Shown here: one piece after another, positions 17,470 through 26,250 of the stretch | Position numbering within the stretch: the first letter of the stretch is position 1 | How the letters are laid out: each line of letters opens with the position of its first letter | Origin: Streptomyces sp. D2-8 | GTDB taxonomy: Bacteria; Actinomycetota; Actinomycetes; Streptomycetales; Streptomycetaceae | Direction of reading: 5' to 3' | Assembly: GCF_023184515.1 (NCBI RefSeq) | Contig: NZ_JAAHBP010000011.1 | Coordinates: 62,001-126,000 of the forward strand | DNA length: 64,000 nucleotides | Position numbers and translations under genes: made by a program | Notes under the pieces: generated by a model | Databases searched by the model: none | The model's input: only the letters and a program-made list of their open reading frames with translations | What the model was told of the DNA's origin: nothing

Positions 17470-17526
17470 TGGGGGCGCGGGGAGGTCCCACCTTCTCGGG
17501 GGCGCGGGGAACCGCGCGACCAGCCA
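17470..17526 (+). repeat. Streptomyces dispersed repeat GGGGCGCGGGGAACYGCGCGACCAGCCAC, two adjacent copies
   Basis: A shortened copy (GGGGGCGCGGGGAG) at about 17471 is followed by a full copy at about 17497-17526. The same element recurs at 31746, 49318 and, inverted, at 57069, always in spacers just after genes. I know it as a very common Streptomyces intergenic element. Confidence 0.65.
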
Positions 17527-17839
17527 CGACGGCGCCGCACGGGAACGACACCCCGAGCCCCCACAGGCCGCCCCGGCGGCGACGCCCCGAGCCCCCTGGC
17601 CCTGGCCGGCCCCGGCGGCGACAACCCCTGGGCCCCCGGCCGACCCGCTCGCCAACCCCGGCGGAGCCTCCGGTTGCGAGCGGCGCAGCCCCACGGCAGC
17701 CTGGAGCCCGTGGCGAGCAGGCACGTGCCGTGTCCCCGAGTACACCTTTCGACCCCGTTCGATCCCGTGGTTCACAAGGGCGTAACCGGCCATCGGCACG
17801 AATGGATAACGGCCCCGCGGCGAACCGTTCCCAGGAGTG
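17527..17839. other. Long non-coding spacer upstream of bmp1
   Basis: After the dispersed repeat this spacer holds very GC-rich, Pro-codon-like sequence with small hairpins (for example around 17560-17620) and no convincing ORF. From about 17740 it becomes less GC-rich and probably contains the bmp1 promoter up to the operator at 17840. Confidence 0.4.
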
Positions 17840-17853
17840 TCTACGCGCGTTAA
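17840..17853. promoter_or_regulatory. Nucleoside-regulon operator, copy 1 (bmp1)
   Basis: TCTACGCGCGTTAA matches the palindrome TCTACGCGCGTAGA at 12 of 14 positions. Its right end merges with TTAATG, a plausible -10 box, so a bound repressor would block transcription of bmp1. Together with copy 2 it shares the longer block TCTACGCGCGTTAATSTGC. Confidence 0.7.
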
Positions 17854-17906
17854 TGTGCGCCGAACCGAGCACCCACTGCGGGGCTTTGGAGAATGGGGAA
17901 CTTCAG

Positions 17907-18950
17907 ATGCGTCGGATTTCCAAACTGACCCGTGTCGCGGTGGGGGTCGCGTCGCTCGGGCTCGTCGCCACGGCCTGCGGCGGCACCAGCAGTGACAGCG
18001 GCGACAGCGACAGCAGCGAACGCGGCGTCGCCATCGCGTACGACGTCGGCGGCAAGGGCGACCAGTCCTTCAACGACGCCGCCTACGCCGGCCTGACGAA
18101 GGCCAAGGACGAGTTCGGCTACAAGACGGCCGACATCGAGCCCACCGAGGGCGAGACGGACGCCGACAAGGAGCAGCGCCTGGCGTCGCTGGCCAAGCAG
18201 GGCTACAACCCGGTCATCGGCGTCGGGTTCGCCTACGGCCCGGCGATGAAGGCCGTGGCCTCCAAGTACCCGGACACCACGTTCGGCATCGTGGACTCCG
18301 TGGTCGAGGGCGAGAACGTCGCCTCCCTCGTCTTCGCCGAGGAGCAGGCCTCGTACCTCGCCGGTGTCGCCGCCGCAAAGGCCACGAAGAGCGACGTCGT
18401 CGGCTTCGTGGGCGGCGTGGACATCCCGCTGATCCACAAGTTCGAGGCCGGCTACAAGCAGGGCGTCGAGGACACCAAGCCCGGGGTGAAGGTCCTGTCG
18501 CAGTACCTCACGCAGACGGCCGAGGAGGGCGGTTTCGCCAGCCCCGACAAGGGCAAGGCCGCCGCCGAGGGGCAGATCGAGAAGAAGGCCGACGTGCTCT
18601 ACGCGGCCGCCGGTCTGTCCGGCCAGGGTGTCATCGAGGCCGCCGCCAAGGCGAAGGTCTGGGCGATCGGTGTCGACTCCGACCAGTACAAGCAGGCCGC
18701 TCTCGCGCCGTACAAGGCCTCCATCCTCACGTCCGCGCTCAAGGACGTCGGCGGTGCGGTCTACGCGCTGTCCAAGTCGGTCCAGGACGACAAGCCGCTG
18801 AACGGCACGCAGACCTTCGACCTGAAGGTCAACGGCGTCGGCCTCTCCGAGTCCAACCCGGAGTTCGCCAAGGTCGCGGGCCTCAAGGAGGCCGTGGACA
18901 AGGCCAAGACGGGCATCAACGACGGCTCCATCAAGGTCAAGACCGAGTAG
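17907..18950 (+). CDS. BMP-family nucleoside-binding lipoprotein 1
   Basis: The 347-residue lipoprotein (signal ending ATACGG near residue 20) belongs to the Med/BMP (PnrA) family: GVAIAYDVGGKGDQSFNDAAYAG, LASLAKQGYNPVIGVGFAY, FGIVDSVV, ASYLAGVAAA, GFVGGVDIPLIHKFEAGY and AAGLSGQGVIEAA. Family members bind purine and pyrimidine nucleosides outside the cell and deliver them to an ABC importer. The adjacent ABC genes, cytidine deaminase and deoA support that here. ATG 17907 is reached by an approximately 50-nt leader from the operator-promoter. A strong hairpin follows the gene, so it can be transcribed alone. It is a close paralogue of the next gene. Confidence 0.92.
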   Translation: MRRISKLTRVAVGVASLGLVATACGGTSSDSGDSDSSERGVAIAYDVGGKGDQSFNDAAYAGLTKAKDEFGYKTADIEPTEGETDADKEQRLASLAKQGYNPVIGVGFAYGPAMKAVASKYPDTTFGIVDSVVEGENVASLVFAEEQASYLAGVAAAKATKSDVVGFVGGVDIPLIHKFEAGYKQGVEDTKPGVKVLSQYLTQTAEEGGFASPDKGKAAAEGQIEKKADVLYAAAGLSGQGVIEAAAKAKVWAIGVDSDQYKQAALAPYKASILTSALKDVGGAVYALSKSVQDDKPLNGTQTFDLKVNGVGLSESNPEFAKVAGLKEAVDKAKTGINDGSIKVKTE

Positions 18951-18976
18951 ACCGAGCAGAACGCTGTCGCAGGGCG

Positions 18977-19014
18977 ACGGAGCGGGCGGACACCCAGGTG
19001 TCCGCCCGCTCCGT
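18977..19014 (+). terminator. Strong hairpin terminator after bmp1
   Basis: A perfect 18-bp stem (18977-18994 with 18997-19014) has a 2-nt centre and lies 27 bp after the bmp1 stop. There is no U-tract. It probably separates bmp1 expression from the rest of the importer operon. Confidence 0.75.
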
Positions 19015-19146
19015 GCTTCCCGGCGCCCCGGAACCGGATCACCCAGCGCCACCTCCCGTTTGCGGTCGGCAACACCCCGGCCAAGGCCCGGTGATGGCTT
19101 GGCCACGGGCGCATAACAAGGTGGACAGAAGGGGTTTTCAGGCAGG

Positions 19147-19160
19147 TCTACGCGCGTTAA
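19147..19160. promoter_or_regulatory. Nucleoside-regulon operator, copy 2 (bmp2)
   Basis: TCTACGCGCGTTAA is identical to copy 1 over 14 bp and is embedded in the same TCTACGCGCGTTAATSTGC block 65 bp before the bmp2 ATG. It overlaps a TTAAT -10-like sequence. Confidence 0.7.
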
Positions 19161-19224
19161 TCTGCGGCGAAGCCAGCGCCGAAGCTGTTCCGTCCCGGCG
19201 CTTGTACGACAGGAGCACCCACAC

Positions 19225-20271
19225 ATGCGCCGGATTTCCCGGATCACGGTCGCAGGCGCAGCGACCGCCTCCCTGGCCCTCGCCCTCTCCGCCTGCGGCA
19301 GCACCTCGACCTCCGGGTCGTCGGACTCGAAGGGCGACAAGGGTCTCGCCATCGCGTACGACGTCGGCGGCAAGGGTGACCAGTCCTTCAACGACGCGGC
19401 CTACGCCGGCCTCGAGCAGGCGAAGAAGGAGTTCGGGTACCAGACGGCCGACGTGGAGCCCACCGAGGGCGAGACTGACGCCGACAAGGAGCAGCGCCTC
19501 GCCTCGCTGGCCAAGCAGGGCTACAACCCGGTCATCGGCGTCGGTTACGCGTACGCCTCGGCCGTGAAGGGCGCCGCGGAGAAGTTCCCGGACACCACCT
19601 TCGGCATCGTCGACGACGCCACGATCAACACCAAGAACGTCGCCGACCTGGTCTTCAACGAGGAGCAGGCCTCCTACCTGGCCGGTGTCGCCGCCGCCAA
19701 GACCAGCAAGTCCAAGGTCGTCGGCTTCGTCGGCGGTGTCGACATCCCGCTGATCCACAAGTTCCAGGCGGGCTTCGCGCAGGGCGTCAAGGACACCGAC
19801 CCGAAGGTCAAGGTGCTCTCGCAGTACCTCACCCAGACGGCCGAGGAGGGCGGTTTCGCCAGCCCCGACAAGGGCAAGACGGCTGCCGAGGGTCAGATCG
19901 AGAAGAAGGCCGACGTGGTCTACGCGGCCGCCGGCCTGTCCGGTCAGGGTGTCATCGAGGCCGCCGCCGCCAACAAGGTGTGGGCCATCGGCGTCGACTC
20001 CGACCAGTACGAGCAGGAAGCCCTTGCCAAGTACAAGGACTCCATCCTGACCTCGGCGATGAAGGACGTCGCCAAGGCGGTGTACAACCTGGCGAAGTCG
20101 GTCGAGGACGGCAAGCCCGAGACCGGTATCGTTCGTGGCGATCTGAAGACCGGCGAGGTGGGCCTGTCGAACTCCAACCCGAAGTTCGCGGACGACGCCG
20201 AGCTCCAGGCAGCCATCAAGACGGCCAAGGAGAAGATCATCAGCGGCGAGATCAAGGTCAAGAGCAGCTGA
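19225..20271 (+). CDS. BMP-family nucleoside-binding lipoprotein 2
   Basis: The 348-residue lipoprotein has signal MRRISRITVAGAATASLALALSAC with a LSAC lipobox and the same BMP signatures as its upstream paralogue. The two proteins are nearly collinear and share long blocks such as GLSGQGVIEAA and QTAEEGGFASPDKGK, so they are a tandem duplication. ACAGGAG (19209-19215) lies 9 nt before ATG 19225. It has its own operator and precedes the ABC ATPase by about 210 bp. Having two binding proteins for one importer may broaden the range of nucleosides taken up. Confidence 0.92.
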   Translation: MRRISRITVAGAATASLALALSACGSTSTSGSSDSKGDKGLAIAYDVGGKGDQSFNDAAYAGLEQAKKEFGYQTADVEPTEGETDADKEQRLASLAKQGYNPVIGVGYAYASAVKGAAEKFPDTTFGIVDDATINTKNVADLVFNEEQASYLAGVAAAKTSKSKVVGFVGGVDIPLIHKFQAGFAQGVKDTDPKVKVLSQYLTQTAEEGGFASPDKGKTAAEGQIEKKADVVYAAAGLSGQGVIEAAAANKVWAIGVDSDQYEQEALAKYKDSILTSAMKDVAKAVYNLAKSVEDGKPETGIVRGDLKTGEVGLSNSNPKFADDAELQAAIKTAKEKIISGEIKVKSS

Positions 20272-20393
20272 CGAGCGACTGCCTCGAAGCAGGCGGTAAC
20301 CCCCGGGGTTACGTCCGCTCGACGGGGTGCGGGGAGGCTGCTCCTCGTACCCCGTTGGCGCGGGGCGTCGGCCCCTTTGTATGCCGTAGGGGC

Positions 20394-20407
20394 GCTACGC
20401 GCGTAGA
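20394..20407. promoter_or_regulatory. Nucleoside-regulon operator, copy 3 (ABC importer)
   Basis: GCTACGCGCGTAGA matches the palindrome at 13 of 14 positions and lies 89 bp before the annotated GTG of the ATPase (41 bp before a possible AUC start). It gives the importer-cdd-deoA block its own regulated promoter. Confidence 0.75.
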
Positions 20408-20482
20408 CGGCCCCCGTCCCCAGGAGAGTGCGCCATCAACGCGTCCAGCAGCCCTCCGGCCGGAGCGGCGGTCAACGAATCG

Positions 20483-22054
20483 GTGACCGCCGTCGAACTC
20501 GCCGGGATCACCAAGCGTTTCCCCGGAGTCGTGGCCAACCACGACATCCACCTCAGCGTCCGCAAGGGCACCGTGCACGCCCTCGTCGGTGAGAACGGCG
20601 CCGGCAAGTCGACGCTGATGAAGATCCTCTACGGCATGCAGAAGCCGGACGAGGGCACCATCGCCGTGGGCGGCGAGCAGGTCAGCTTCTCGTCGCCGGC
20701 CGACGCCATCGTCCGCGGCATCGGCATGGTCCACCAGCACTTCATGCTCGCCGACAACCTCACGGTCCTCGAGAACGTGGTGCTCGGCAGCGAGAAGCTC
20801 TACGGCATCGGCGCCAAGGCCCGCCGCAAGATCAAGGAGCTCTCCGAGCGCTACGGCCTCGACGTCAAGCCCGACCTCCTCGTCGAGGAGCTCGGCGTCG
20901 CCGCCCGCCAGCGCGTGGAGATCCTCAAGGTCCTCTATCGCGGCGCCACCACCCTCATCCTCGACGAGCCGACCGCCGTGCTCGTGCCGCAGGAAGTGGA
21001 CGCCCTCTTCGCCAACCTGCGCGAACTGCGCTCCGAAGGCCTGTCGGTCATCTTCATCTCGCACAAGCTCGGCGAGGTGCTCTCCGTCGCCGACGAGATC
21101 ACCGTCATCCGCCGCGGCACCACCGTCGGTACGGCCGTCCCCGCCGAGACGACGCCCCGTCAGCTCGCCGAGATGATGGTCGGCAGCGAGCTGCCCACGC
21201 CCGAGACGGCCGAGTCCACGGTCACCGACCGCCCGGTCATCACCGTCGACAAGCTGCGCCTCGCGGCCCCCGGCGGCAAGGCCCTCCTCGACGACATCAG
21301 CTTCACCATCCACGCGGGTGAGGTCCTCGGCATCGCCGGTGTCGAGGGCAACGGCCAGACCGAGCTCGTCGACGCCCTCATCGGTCTGCGGCACGCCGAC
21401 TCCGGCACCATCCGGCTCGCCGACGAGGAGATCACGGCCTGGCCCACCCGCCGGCGCCGCGAGCAGGGCATCGGCTACATCCCCGAGGACCGGCACCGCC
21501 ACGGCCTCCTGCTGGAGGCGCCCCTCTGGGAGAACCGCATCCTCGGCCACGTCACCGAGAAGCCCCTCGCCAAGGGCGTCTGGCTGGACCCGAAGGCGGC
21601 CCAGGAGGACACCCGCCGGATCGTGACGGACTACGACGTCCGCACCCCCGGTATCGACGTCACCGCCGCCTCCCTGTCCGGCGGCAACCAGCAGAAGCTG
21701 ATCGTCGGCCGCGAGATGAGCCACAAGCCGCGTTTCCTCATCGCCGCCCACCCCACCCGGGGCGTGGACGTCGGCGCCCAGGCCGCCATCTGGGACCACA
21801 TCCGCGAGGCCCGCCGCGAGGGTCTGGCCGTGCTGCTGATCTCCGCGGACCTGGACGAGCTGATCGGCCTGTCCGACACGCTGCGCGTGATCTACAACGG
21901 CAAGCTGGTCGCGGACGCCGACCCGGCCACCATCACCCCCGAGGAGCTCGGCTCGGCCATGACCGGCGCCGCCACCGGGCACCTCGAGCACGAAGAGACC
22001 CCCGAGATCTCGAAGGCCGACGCCCCCGAGTCTCCGGAAGACGAGGCCCGCTGA
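20483..22054 (+). CDS. Nucleoside ABC importer, tandem ATP-binding protein
   Basis: The 523-residue protein contains two ABC domains of the RbsA/NupO type. Domain 1 has GENGAGKST (36-44), an LGVAARQR variant signature and LILDEPTAVL. Domain 2 has a degenerate Walker A (GVEGNGQTE) but a normal LSGGNQQK signature, and RFLIAAHPTRGVDVGA in place of the usual Walker B. It powers nucleoside import at the cytoplasmic face. The first canonical codon is GTG 20483, which has no ribosome-binding site. An in-frame ATC at 20435 lies 8 nt after CAGGAG and may be the true start. The stop overlaps the first permease (TGATG). Confidence 0.93.
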   Translation: MTAVELAGITKRFPGVVANHDIHLSVRKGTVHALVGENGAGKSTLMKILYGMQKPDEGTIAVGGEQVSFSSPADAIVRGIGMVHQHFMLADNLTVLENVVLGSEKLYGIGAKARRKIKELSERYGLDVKPDLLVEELGVAARQRVEILKVLYRGATTLILDEPTAVLVPQEVDALFANLRELRSEGLSVIFISHKLGEVLSVADEITVIRRGTTVGTAVPAETTPRQLAEMMVGSELPTPETAESTVTDRPVITVDKLRLAAPGGKALLDDISFTIHAGEVLGIAGVEGNGQTELVDALIGLRHADSGTIRLADEEITAWPTRRRREQGIGYIPEDRHRHGLLLEAPLWENRILGHVTEKPLAKGVWLDPKAAQEDTRRIVTDYDVRTPGIDVTAASLSGGNQQKLIVGREMSHKPRFLIAAHPTRGVDVGAQAAIWDHIREARREGLAVLLISADLDELIGLSDTLRVIYNGKLVADADPATITPEELGSAMTGAATGHLEHEETPEISKADAPESPEDEAR

Positions 22055-23172
22055 TGAAGAAGTTCGACAAGGAGCGCGTGCTCCTCGCGGTGGCCGGACC
22101 GGTCATCGCGCTGGCCGTGGCCTTCGTGCTGAGCGCGATCGTGCTGCTCGCGTCGGGCAAGAGCCCCATCGAGCCGTTCGCCCTGATGTTCGAGCAGCTG
22201 GGCTTCTCCGACATCCAGGTCCTGATCATCAACCAGGCCTCGATGTACTACATCGCGGCCCTCGCGGTGGCCATCGGCTTCCGGATGAACCTGTTCAACA
22301 TCGGCGTCGACGGCCAGTACCAGCTCGGCGCCATGATGGCCGCCGTCGTCGGCGCCCACGTGAACATGCCCGCCGCGCTCCAGGTCCCGCTCCTGCTCCT
22401 GACGGCCGTCCTCACCGGCGCCTTCTGGTCCGGCATCGCCGGTGTCCTCAAGGTCACCCGCGGCGTCAGCGAGGTCGTCGCCACGATCATGCTCAACGCG
22501 ATCGCGACCTCCGTGATCGCCTACCTGTGGCTGCCGAACGTCTTCGGTGTGAAGGTCGGCAACAACAACACCACCGGCGAGATGTACGAGTCCGGCTGGA
22601 TCCCCGGCATCCCCATGGGCGACGCCGGTGAGATCTACGGCCTGGTGCTGCTCGCCGCCCTGCTCGGCATCGGCTACTGGATCGTCCTCAACCGCACCCG
22701 CTTCGGCTTCGACCTGCGCGCCTCCGGCGCCTCGCAGACCGCCGCCGCGGCCAGCGGCGTCGACCCGGGGCGCATGGTGCTCAGCGCCATGCTGATCTCC
22801 GGCGGCATCGCGGGCCTCGCCGGCCTGCCGATCCTGCTCGGCGACACCCACACCTACAGCCTGAACTTCCCCACCGGCATCGGCTTCCTCGGCATCGGCA
22901 TCGCCCTGCTCGGCCGCAACAGCCCCGTCGGCATCGTCTTCGCCGCCCTGCTGTGGGCCTGGCTCGACAAGGCCTCGCCCGAGCTGGACTTCCACGGCTA
23001 CGACAAGGAGATCGCGGTCATCATGCAGGGCCTGATCGTCCTCTCGGTCGTGGTCTCCTACGAGGCCGTCCGCGAATGGGGTCTGCGCCGCCAGCAGCGT
23101 CGCGTCGGTGCCGAACTCGCCGCCGGTCACGTCCTCGGCGCTCAGAACACGAAGGAGGTGGCTGGCCGATGA
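22054..23172 (+). CDS. Nucleoside ABC importer permease 1
   Basis: The 372-residue permease belongs to the branched BPD_transp_2 family (NupP-like) with about eight helices. Typical segments are AIGFRMNLFNIGVDGQYQLGAMMAA, the VSEVVATIMLNAIA loop that contacts the ATPase, and GIAGLAGLPILLG. It overlaps the ATPase stop by one base and the second permease start by four bases, so the subunits are coupled in translation. It forms half of the membrane channel for nucleosides bound by the BMP lipoproteins. Confidence 0.92.
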   Translation: MKKFDKERVLLAVAGPVIALAVAFVLSAIVLLASGKSPIEPFALMFEQLGFSDIQVLIINQASMYYIAALAVAIGFRMNLFNIGVDGQYQLGAMMAAVVGAHVNMPAALQVPLLLLTAVLTGAFWSGIAGVLKVTRGVSEVVATIMLNAIATSVIAYLWLPNVFGVKVGNNNTTGEMYESGWIPGIPMGDAGEIYGLVLLAALLGIGYWIVLNRTRFGFDLRASGASQTAAAASGVDPGRMVLSAMLISGGIAGLAGLPILLGDTHTYSLNFPTGIGFLGIGIALLGRNSPVGIVFAALLWAWLDKASPELDFHGYDKEIAVIMQGLIVLSVVVSYEAVREWGLRRQQRRVGAELAAGHVLGAQNTKEVAGR

Positions 23173-24434
23173 CCACCGCGACCGACGTCAACCAGCCCAC
23201 GCTGCAGCCCGCGGCGCCGACCGGCCGCCGCCTGTCGTGGCCCGTCCTGCTACTCATCATCGCCGGAGGCCTGGCGCTCACCTCGATCGTCCGCCTCATC
23301 ACCGGCGCCGACGGCATCACCAACGTCAGCCAGATGTCCACCGCCCTCCAGCTCGCCGTGCCGATCGGCCTCGCCGGTCTCGGCGGTCTGTGGGCCGAGC
23401 GCGCGGGCGTGGTCAACATCGGCCTCGAGGGCATGATGATCCTCGGCACCTGGTTCGGCGCCTGGGCCGGCTTCCAGTGGGGCCCGTGGACCGGTGTCCT
23501 GGTGGGCATCGCCGGCGGCGCGATCGGCGGTCTGCTGCACGCCTTCGTGACCGTCACCTTCAACGTCAACCACATCGTCTCCGGTGTGGCCATCAACATC
23601 CTCGCCCTCGGCGCCACCCGCTACCTCGCGCCCCTCGCCTTCGAGGGCCACACCGGCGGCTCCGCCAAGCAGTCCCCGGCGGTGGAATCCCTCGGCAACT
23701 TCACCGTGCCGGGCCTGTCCGACGCGCTCAGGGACCTCAACAACCAGGGCTGGTTCTTCATCTCCGACATCGCCGGCCTGCTCGGCGGCCTGGTCACCAA
23801 CGTCTCCTGGCTGACCCTGATCGCCGTCGCGCTGATCCCCGCCACCTGGTGGATCCTGTGGCGTACGGCCTTCGGCCTGCGGCTGCGCTCCTGCGGTGAG
23901 AACCCGGTCGCCGCCGAGTCCCTCGGCGTCAACGTCTACAAGTACAAGTACATCGCCGTCGTCATCTCCGGCGGTCTGGCCGGACTCGGCGGTGTCTTCC
24001 TGTCCATCGTGGCCAACCCCTTCTACCTGGAGGGCCAGGTCAGCGGCCGCGGCTTCATCGGCCTCGCGGCGATGATCTTCGGCAACTGGATGCCGGGCGG
24101 CCTCGCCCTCGGCGCGGGCCTGTTCGGCTACACCGACAGCCTCAACCTGCGCGGCGGCTCCGCCAACGTCCACGCCCTGCTGCTGCTCGGCGCCCTGCTG
24201 CTGATCATCGGCGCCATCTGGCTGGCCGTCCGCAAGAAGTACGTCCCGGCCGGGTCCACCCTGATCGCCGGCCTCCTGGTGTTCGCCTGGTACGCGACCA
24301 CCGACGAGGTCCCGAACCAGGTCGTCTCCGCCACGCCGTACGTCATCACCCTGGTGGTCCTCGCCCTGTCCGCACAGCGGCTGCGGATGCCGCGGGCGAA
24401 CGGCATGCCGTACCGGAAGGGTCAGGGCAAGTGA
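23169..24434 (+). CDS. Nucleoside ABC importer permease 2
   Basis: The 421-residue permease is of the same family (NupQ-like). Conserved pieces are GLWAERAGVVNIGLEGMMILGTWFGAW, FNVNHIVSGVAINILALGATRYL and SCGENPVAAESLGVNVYKYKY. It is longer than permease 1 because of extra C-terminal helices. ATG 23169 overlaps the stop of permease 1 (ATGA); longer in-frame extensions upstream lie inside that gene and are not real. It also overlaps the cytidine deaminase GTG (GTGA), so import and first metabolic step are made from one message. Confidence 0.92.
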   Translation: MTTATDVNQPTLQPAAPTGRRLSWPVLLLIIAGGLALTSIVRLITGADGITNVSQMSTALQLAVPIGLAGLGGLWAERAGVVNIGLEGMMILGTWFGAWAGFQWGPWTGVLVGIAGGAIGGLLHAFVTVTFNVNHIVSGVAINILALGATRYLAPLAFEGHTGGSAKQSPAVESLGNFTVPGLSDALRDLNNQGWFFISDIAGLLGGLVTNVSWLTLIAVALIPATWWILWRTAFGLRLRSCGENPVAAESLGVNVYKYKYIAVVISGGLAGLGGVFLSIVANPFYLEGQVSGRGFIGLAAMIFGNWMPGGLALGAGLFGYTDSLNLRGGSANVHALLLLGALLLIIGAIWLAVRKKYVPAGSTLIAGLLVFAWYATTDEVPNQVVSATPYVITLVVLALSAQRLRMPRANGMPYRKGQGK

Positions 24435-24835
24435 CCGGCACCGGCCCGGCCGTCGACTGGGAGAAGCTGCGCGCGGTGGCCCGGGACGCCATGTCCCGGG
24501 CGTACGCCCCGTACTCCGGCTACCCGGTCGGCGTGGCGGCCCTGGTCGACGACGGCCGGATCATCTCCGGCTGCAACGTCGAGAACGCCTCGTACGGCCT
24601 CGGACTCTGCGCCGAATGCGGCCTGGTGTCCGAGCTGCACAACACCGGCGGCGGCCGGCTGACGCACTTCACCTGCGTCGACCGCGACGGCGACACGCTC
24701 GTCCCGTGCGGCCGCTGCCGCCAGCTGCTCCACGAGTTCGGCGGCCCGGATCTCCTGCTGGAGACACCGGCGGGGATCCTGCCGCTGTCCCGGATGCTGC
24801 CCCAGGCCTTCGGCCCGGAACACCTCAGCAAGTAA
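24431..24835 (+). CDS. cdd: Cytidine deaminase
   Basis: The 134-residue zinc enzyme has the homotetrameric cytidine deaminase motifs: ISGCNVENASYGLGLCAECGL with the catalytic CAE, and VPCGRCRQLLHEF with the two further zinc cysteines. It deaminates cytidine and deoxycytidine to uridine and deoxyuridine, the substrates of the following pyrimidine phosphorylase. GTG 24431 overlaps the permease stop by 4 nt. As the last coupled gene of the importer block it processes incoming nucleosides. Confidence 0.95.
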   Translation: MTGTGPAVDWEKLRAVARDAMSRAYAPYSGYPVGVAALVDDGRIISGCNVENASYGLGLCAECGLVSELHNTGGGRLTHFTCVDRDGDTLVPCGRCRQLLHEFGGPDLLLETPAGILPLSRMLPQAFGPEHLSK

Positions 24836-24920
24836 CTTCCGTGCGGCCCCTCTGAGTTGCTCACGCGACCGGCTCAGGGGGGCCGTACGGCTTCTGGAAC
24901 CCTCGGAAGGAAGCCAAGCC

Positions 24921-26204
24921 ATGGCCATGGACGTCATCTCCGTCATCCGCACCAAGCGGGACCGCGGCGAGCTCAGCGACGCACAGATCGACTGGGTCAT
25001 CGACGCGTACACCCGCGGGGAGGTCGCCGACGAGCAGATGTCCGCACTTGCCATGGCGATCCTGCTGAACGGCATGAACCGCCGCGAGATCGCCCGCTGG
25101 ACGGCCGCGATGATCGCCTCCGGCGAGCGCATGGACTTCTCGTCCCTGTCCCGCCCGACCGCCGACAAGCACTCCACGGGCGGCGTCGGCGACAAGATCA
25201 CGCTGCCGCTGGCCCCCCTGGTCGCGGCCTGCGGCGCGGCCGTCCCCCAGCTGTCGGGCCGCGGCCTCGGCCACACCGGCGGCACGCTGGACAAGCTGGA
25301 GTCGATCCCCGGCTGGCGCGCCCTGCTGTCCAACGAGGAGATGCTGAACGTCCTCGACACCACCGGCGCGGTCATCTGCGCGGCGGGCGACGGCCTGGCC
25401 CCCGCCGACAAGAAGCTCTACGCCCTCCGGGACGTCACCGGCACGGTCGAGGCGATCCCGCTGATCGCGTCCTCGATCATGTCCAAGAAGATCGCCGAGG
25501 GCACCGGCTCGCTGGTCCTGGACGTGAAGGTCGGTACCGGCGCCTTCATGAAGACCATCGAGGACGCCCGCGAACTGGCCTCCACGATGGTCGGCCTCGG
25601 CACCGACCACGGCGTGAAGACGGTCGCGCTCCTGACGGACATGTCCACCCCGCTGGGTCTGACCGCCGGCAACGCCCTGGAGGTCCGCGAGTCGGTGGAG
25701 GTCCTGGCGGGTGGCGGCCCGGCGGACGTGGTCGAGCTGACGGTCGCCCTGGCCCGCGAAATGCTGGACGCGGCGGGCATCAGGGACGCCGACCCGGCGA
25801 AGGCCCTGGCCGACGGCTCCGCGATGGACGTCTGGCGGCGCATGATCGCGGCCCAGGGCGGCGACCCGGACGCGACGCTTCCGGTGGCCCGCGAGCAGCA
25901 CGTGATCAAGGCCCCGGCCTCGGGCGTCCTGACCCGGCTCGACGCCTACGACATCGGCGTCGCGGCCTGGCGCCTGGGCGCCGGCCGGGCCCGCAAGGAG
26001 GACCCGGTGCAGGCGGGCGCGGGTGTCGAGATGCACGCCAAGCCGGGCGACACGGTCACCGAGGGCCAGCCCCTCCTGACCCTCCACACCGACACCCCGG
26101 AGCGCTTCGAGTACGCCCTCCAGGCGATCGAGGACTCCTACGACGTCGCAGCACCCGGCACGGACTTCACGGCGTCGCCGGTCGTGCTGGAGCGGATCGC
26201 CTGA
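24921..26204 (+). CDS. deoA: Thymidine/pyrimidine-nucleoside phosphorylase
   Basis: The 427-residue enzyme has family signatures VIRTKRDRGELSDAQI, SGRGLGHTGGTLDKLESI, the phosphate-binding KHSTGGVGDK and LVLDVKVGTGAFMK. It cleaves thymidine or deoxyuridine with phosphate to base plus deoxyribose-1-phosphate. Start at ATG 24921 after GGAAGGAAG; a second ATG two codons later is possible. It follows cdd by 85 bp with no operator between them, so it is probably part of the importer transcript, and a GC hairpin closes the operon at 26219. Confidence 0.95.
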   Translation: MAMDVISVIRTKRDRGELSDAQIDWVIDAYTRGEVADEQMSALAMAILLNGMNRREIARWTAAMIASGERMDFSSLSRPTADKHSTGGVGDKITLPLAPLVAACGAAVPQLSGRGLGHTGGTLDKLESIPGWRALLSNEEMLNVLDTTGAVICAAGDGLAPADKKLYALRDVTGTVEAIPLIASSIMSKKIAEGTGSLVLDVKVGTGAFMKTIEDARELASTMVGLGTDHGVKTVALLTDMSTPLGLTAGNALEVRESVEVLAGGGPADVVELTVALAREMLDAAGIRDADPAKALADGSAMDVWRRMIAAQGGDPDATLPVAREQHVIKAPASGVLTRLDAYDIGVAAWRLGAGRARKEDPVQAGAGVEMHAKPGDTVTEGQPLLTLHTDTPERFEYALQAIEDSYDVAAPGTDFTASPVVLERIA

Positions 26205-26218
26205 TCCCGGCCTGGTAC

Positions 26219-26250
26219 GGGGTGACGGTCCCCCCGGGCACCGTCACCCC
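26219..26250 (+). terminator. Terminator of the nucleoside importer-deoA operon
   Basis: An 11-bp perfect stem (GGGGTGACGGT with ACCGTCACCCC) has a 10-nt loop and begins 15 bp after the deoA stop. The right arm covers the end of the AEC pseudogene. Confidence 0.6.

Noticed and set aside
16467..17906. Long open frame continuous with the bmp1 lipoprotein, suggesting a giant protein
   Set aside because: The upstream part is a shifted frame of the amidohydrolase gene plus spacer with Arg/Pro-rich nonsense. The lipoprotein signal peptide starts cleanly at 17907.
20296..20312. GTAACCCC/GGGGTTAC hairpin as a riboswitch or terminator between bmp2 and the ATPase gene
   Set aside because: The two 8-nt arms are separated by a single base, so a stable loop would cost several pairs. 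It may be a protein site, but evidence is too weak to list.
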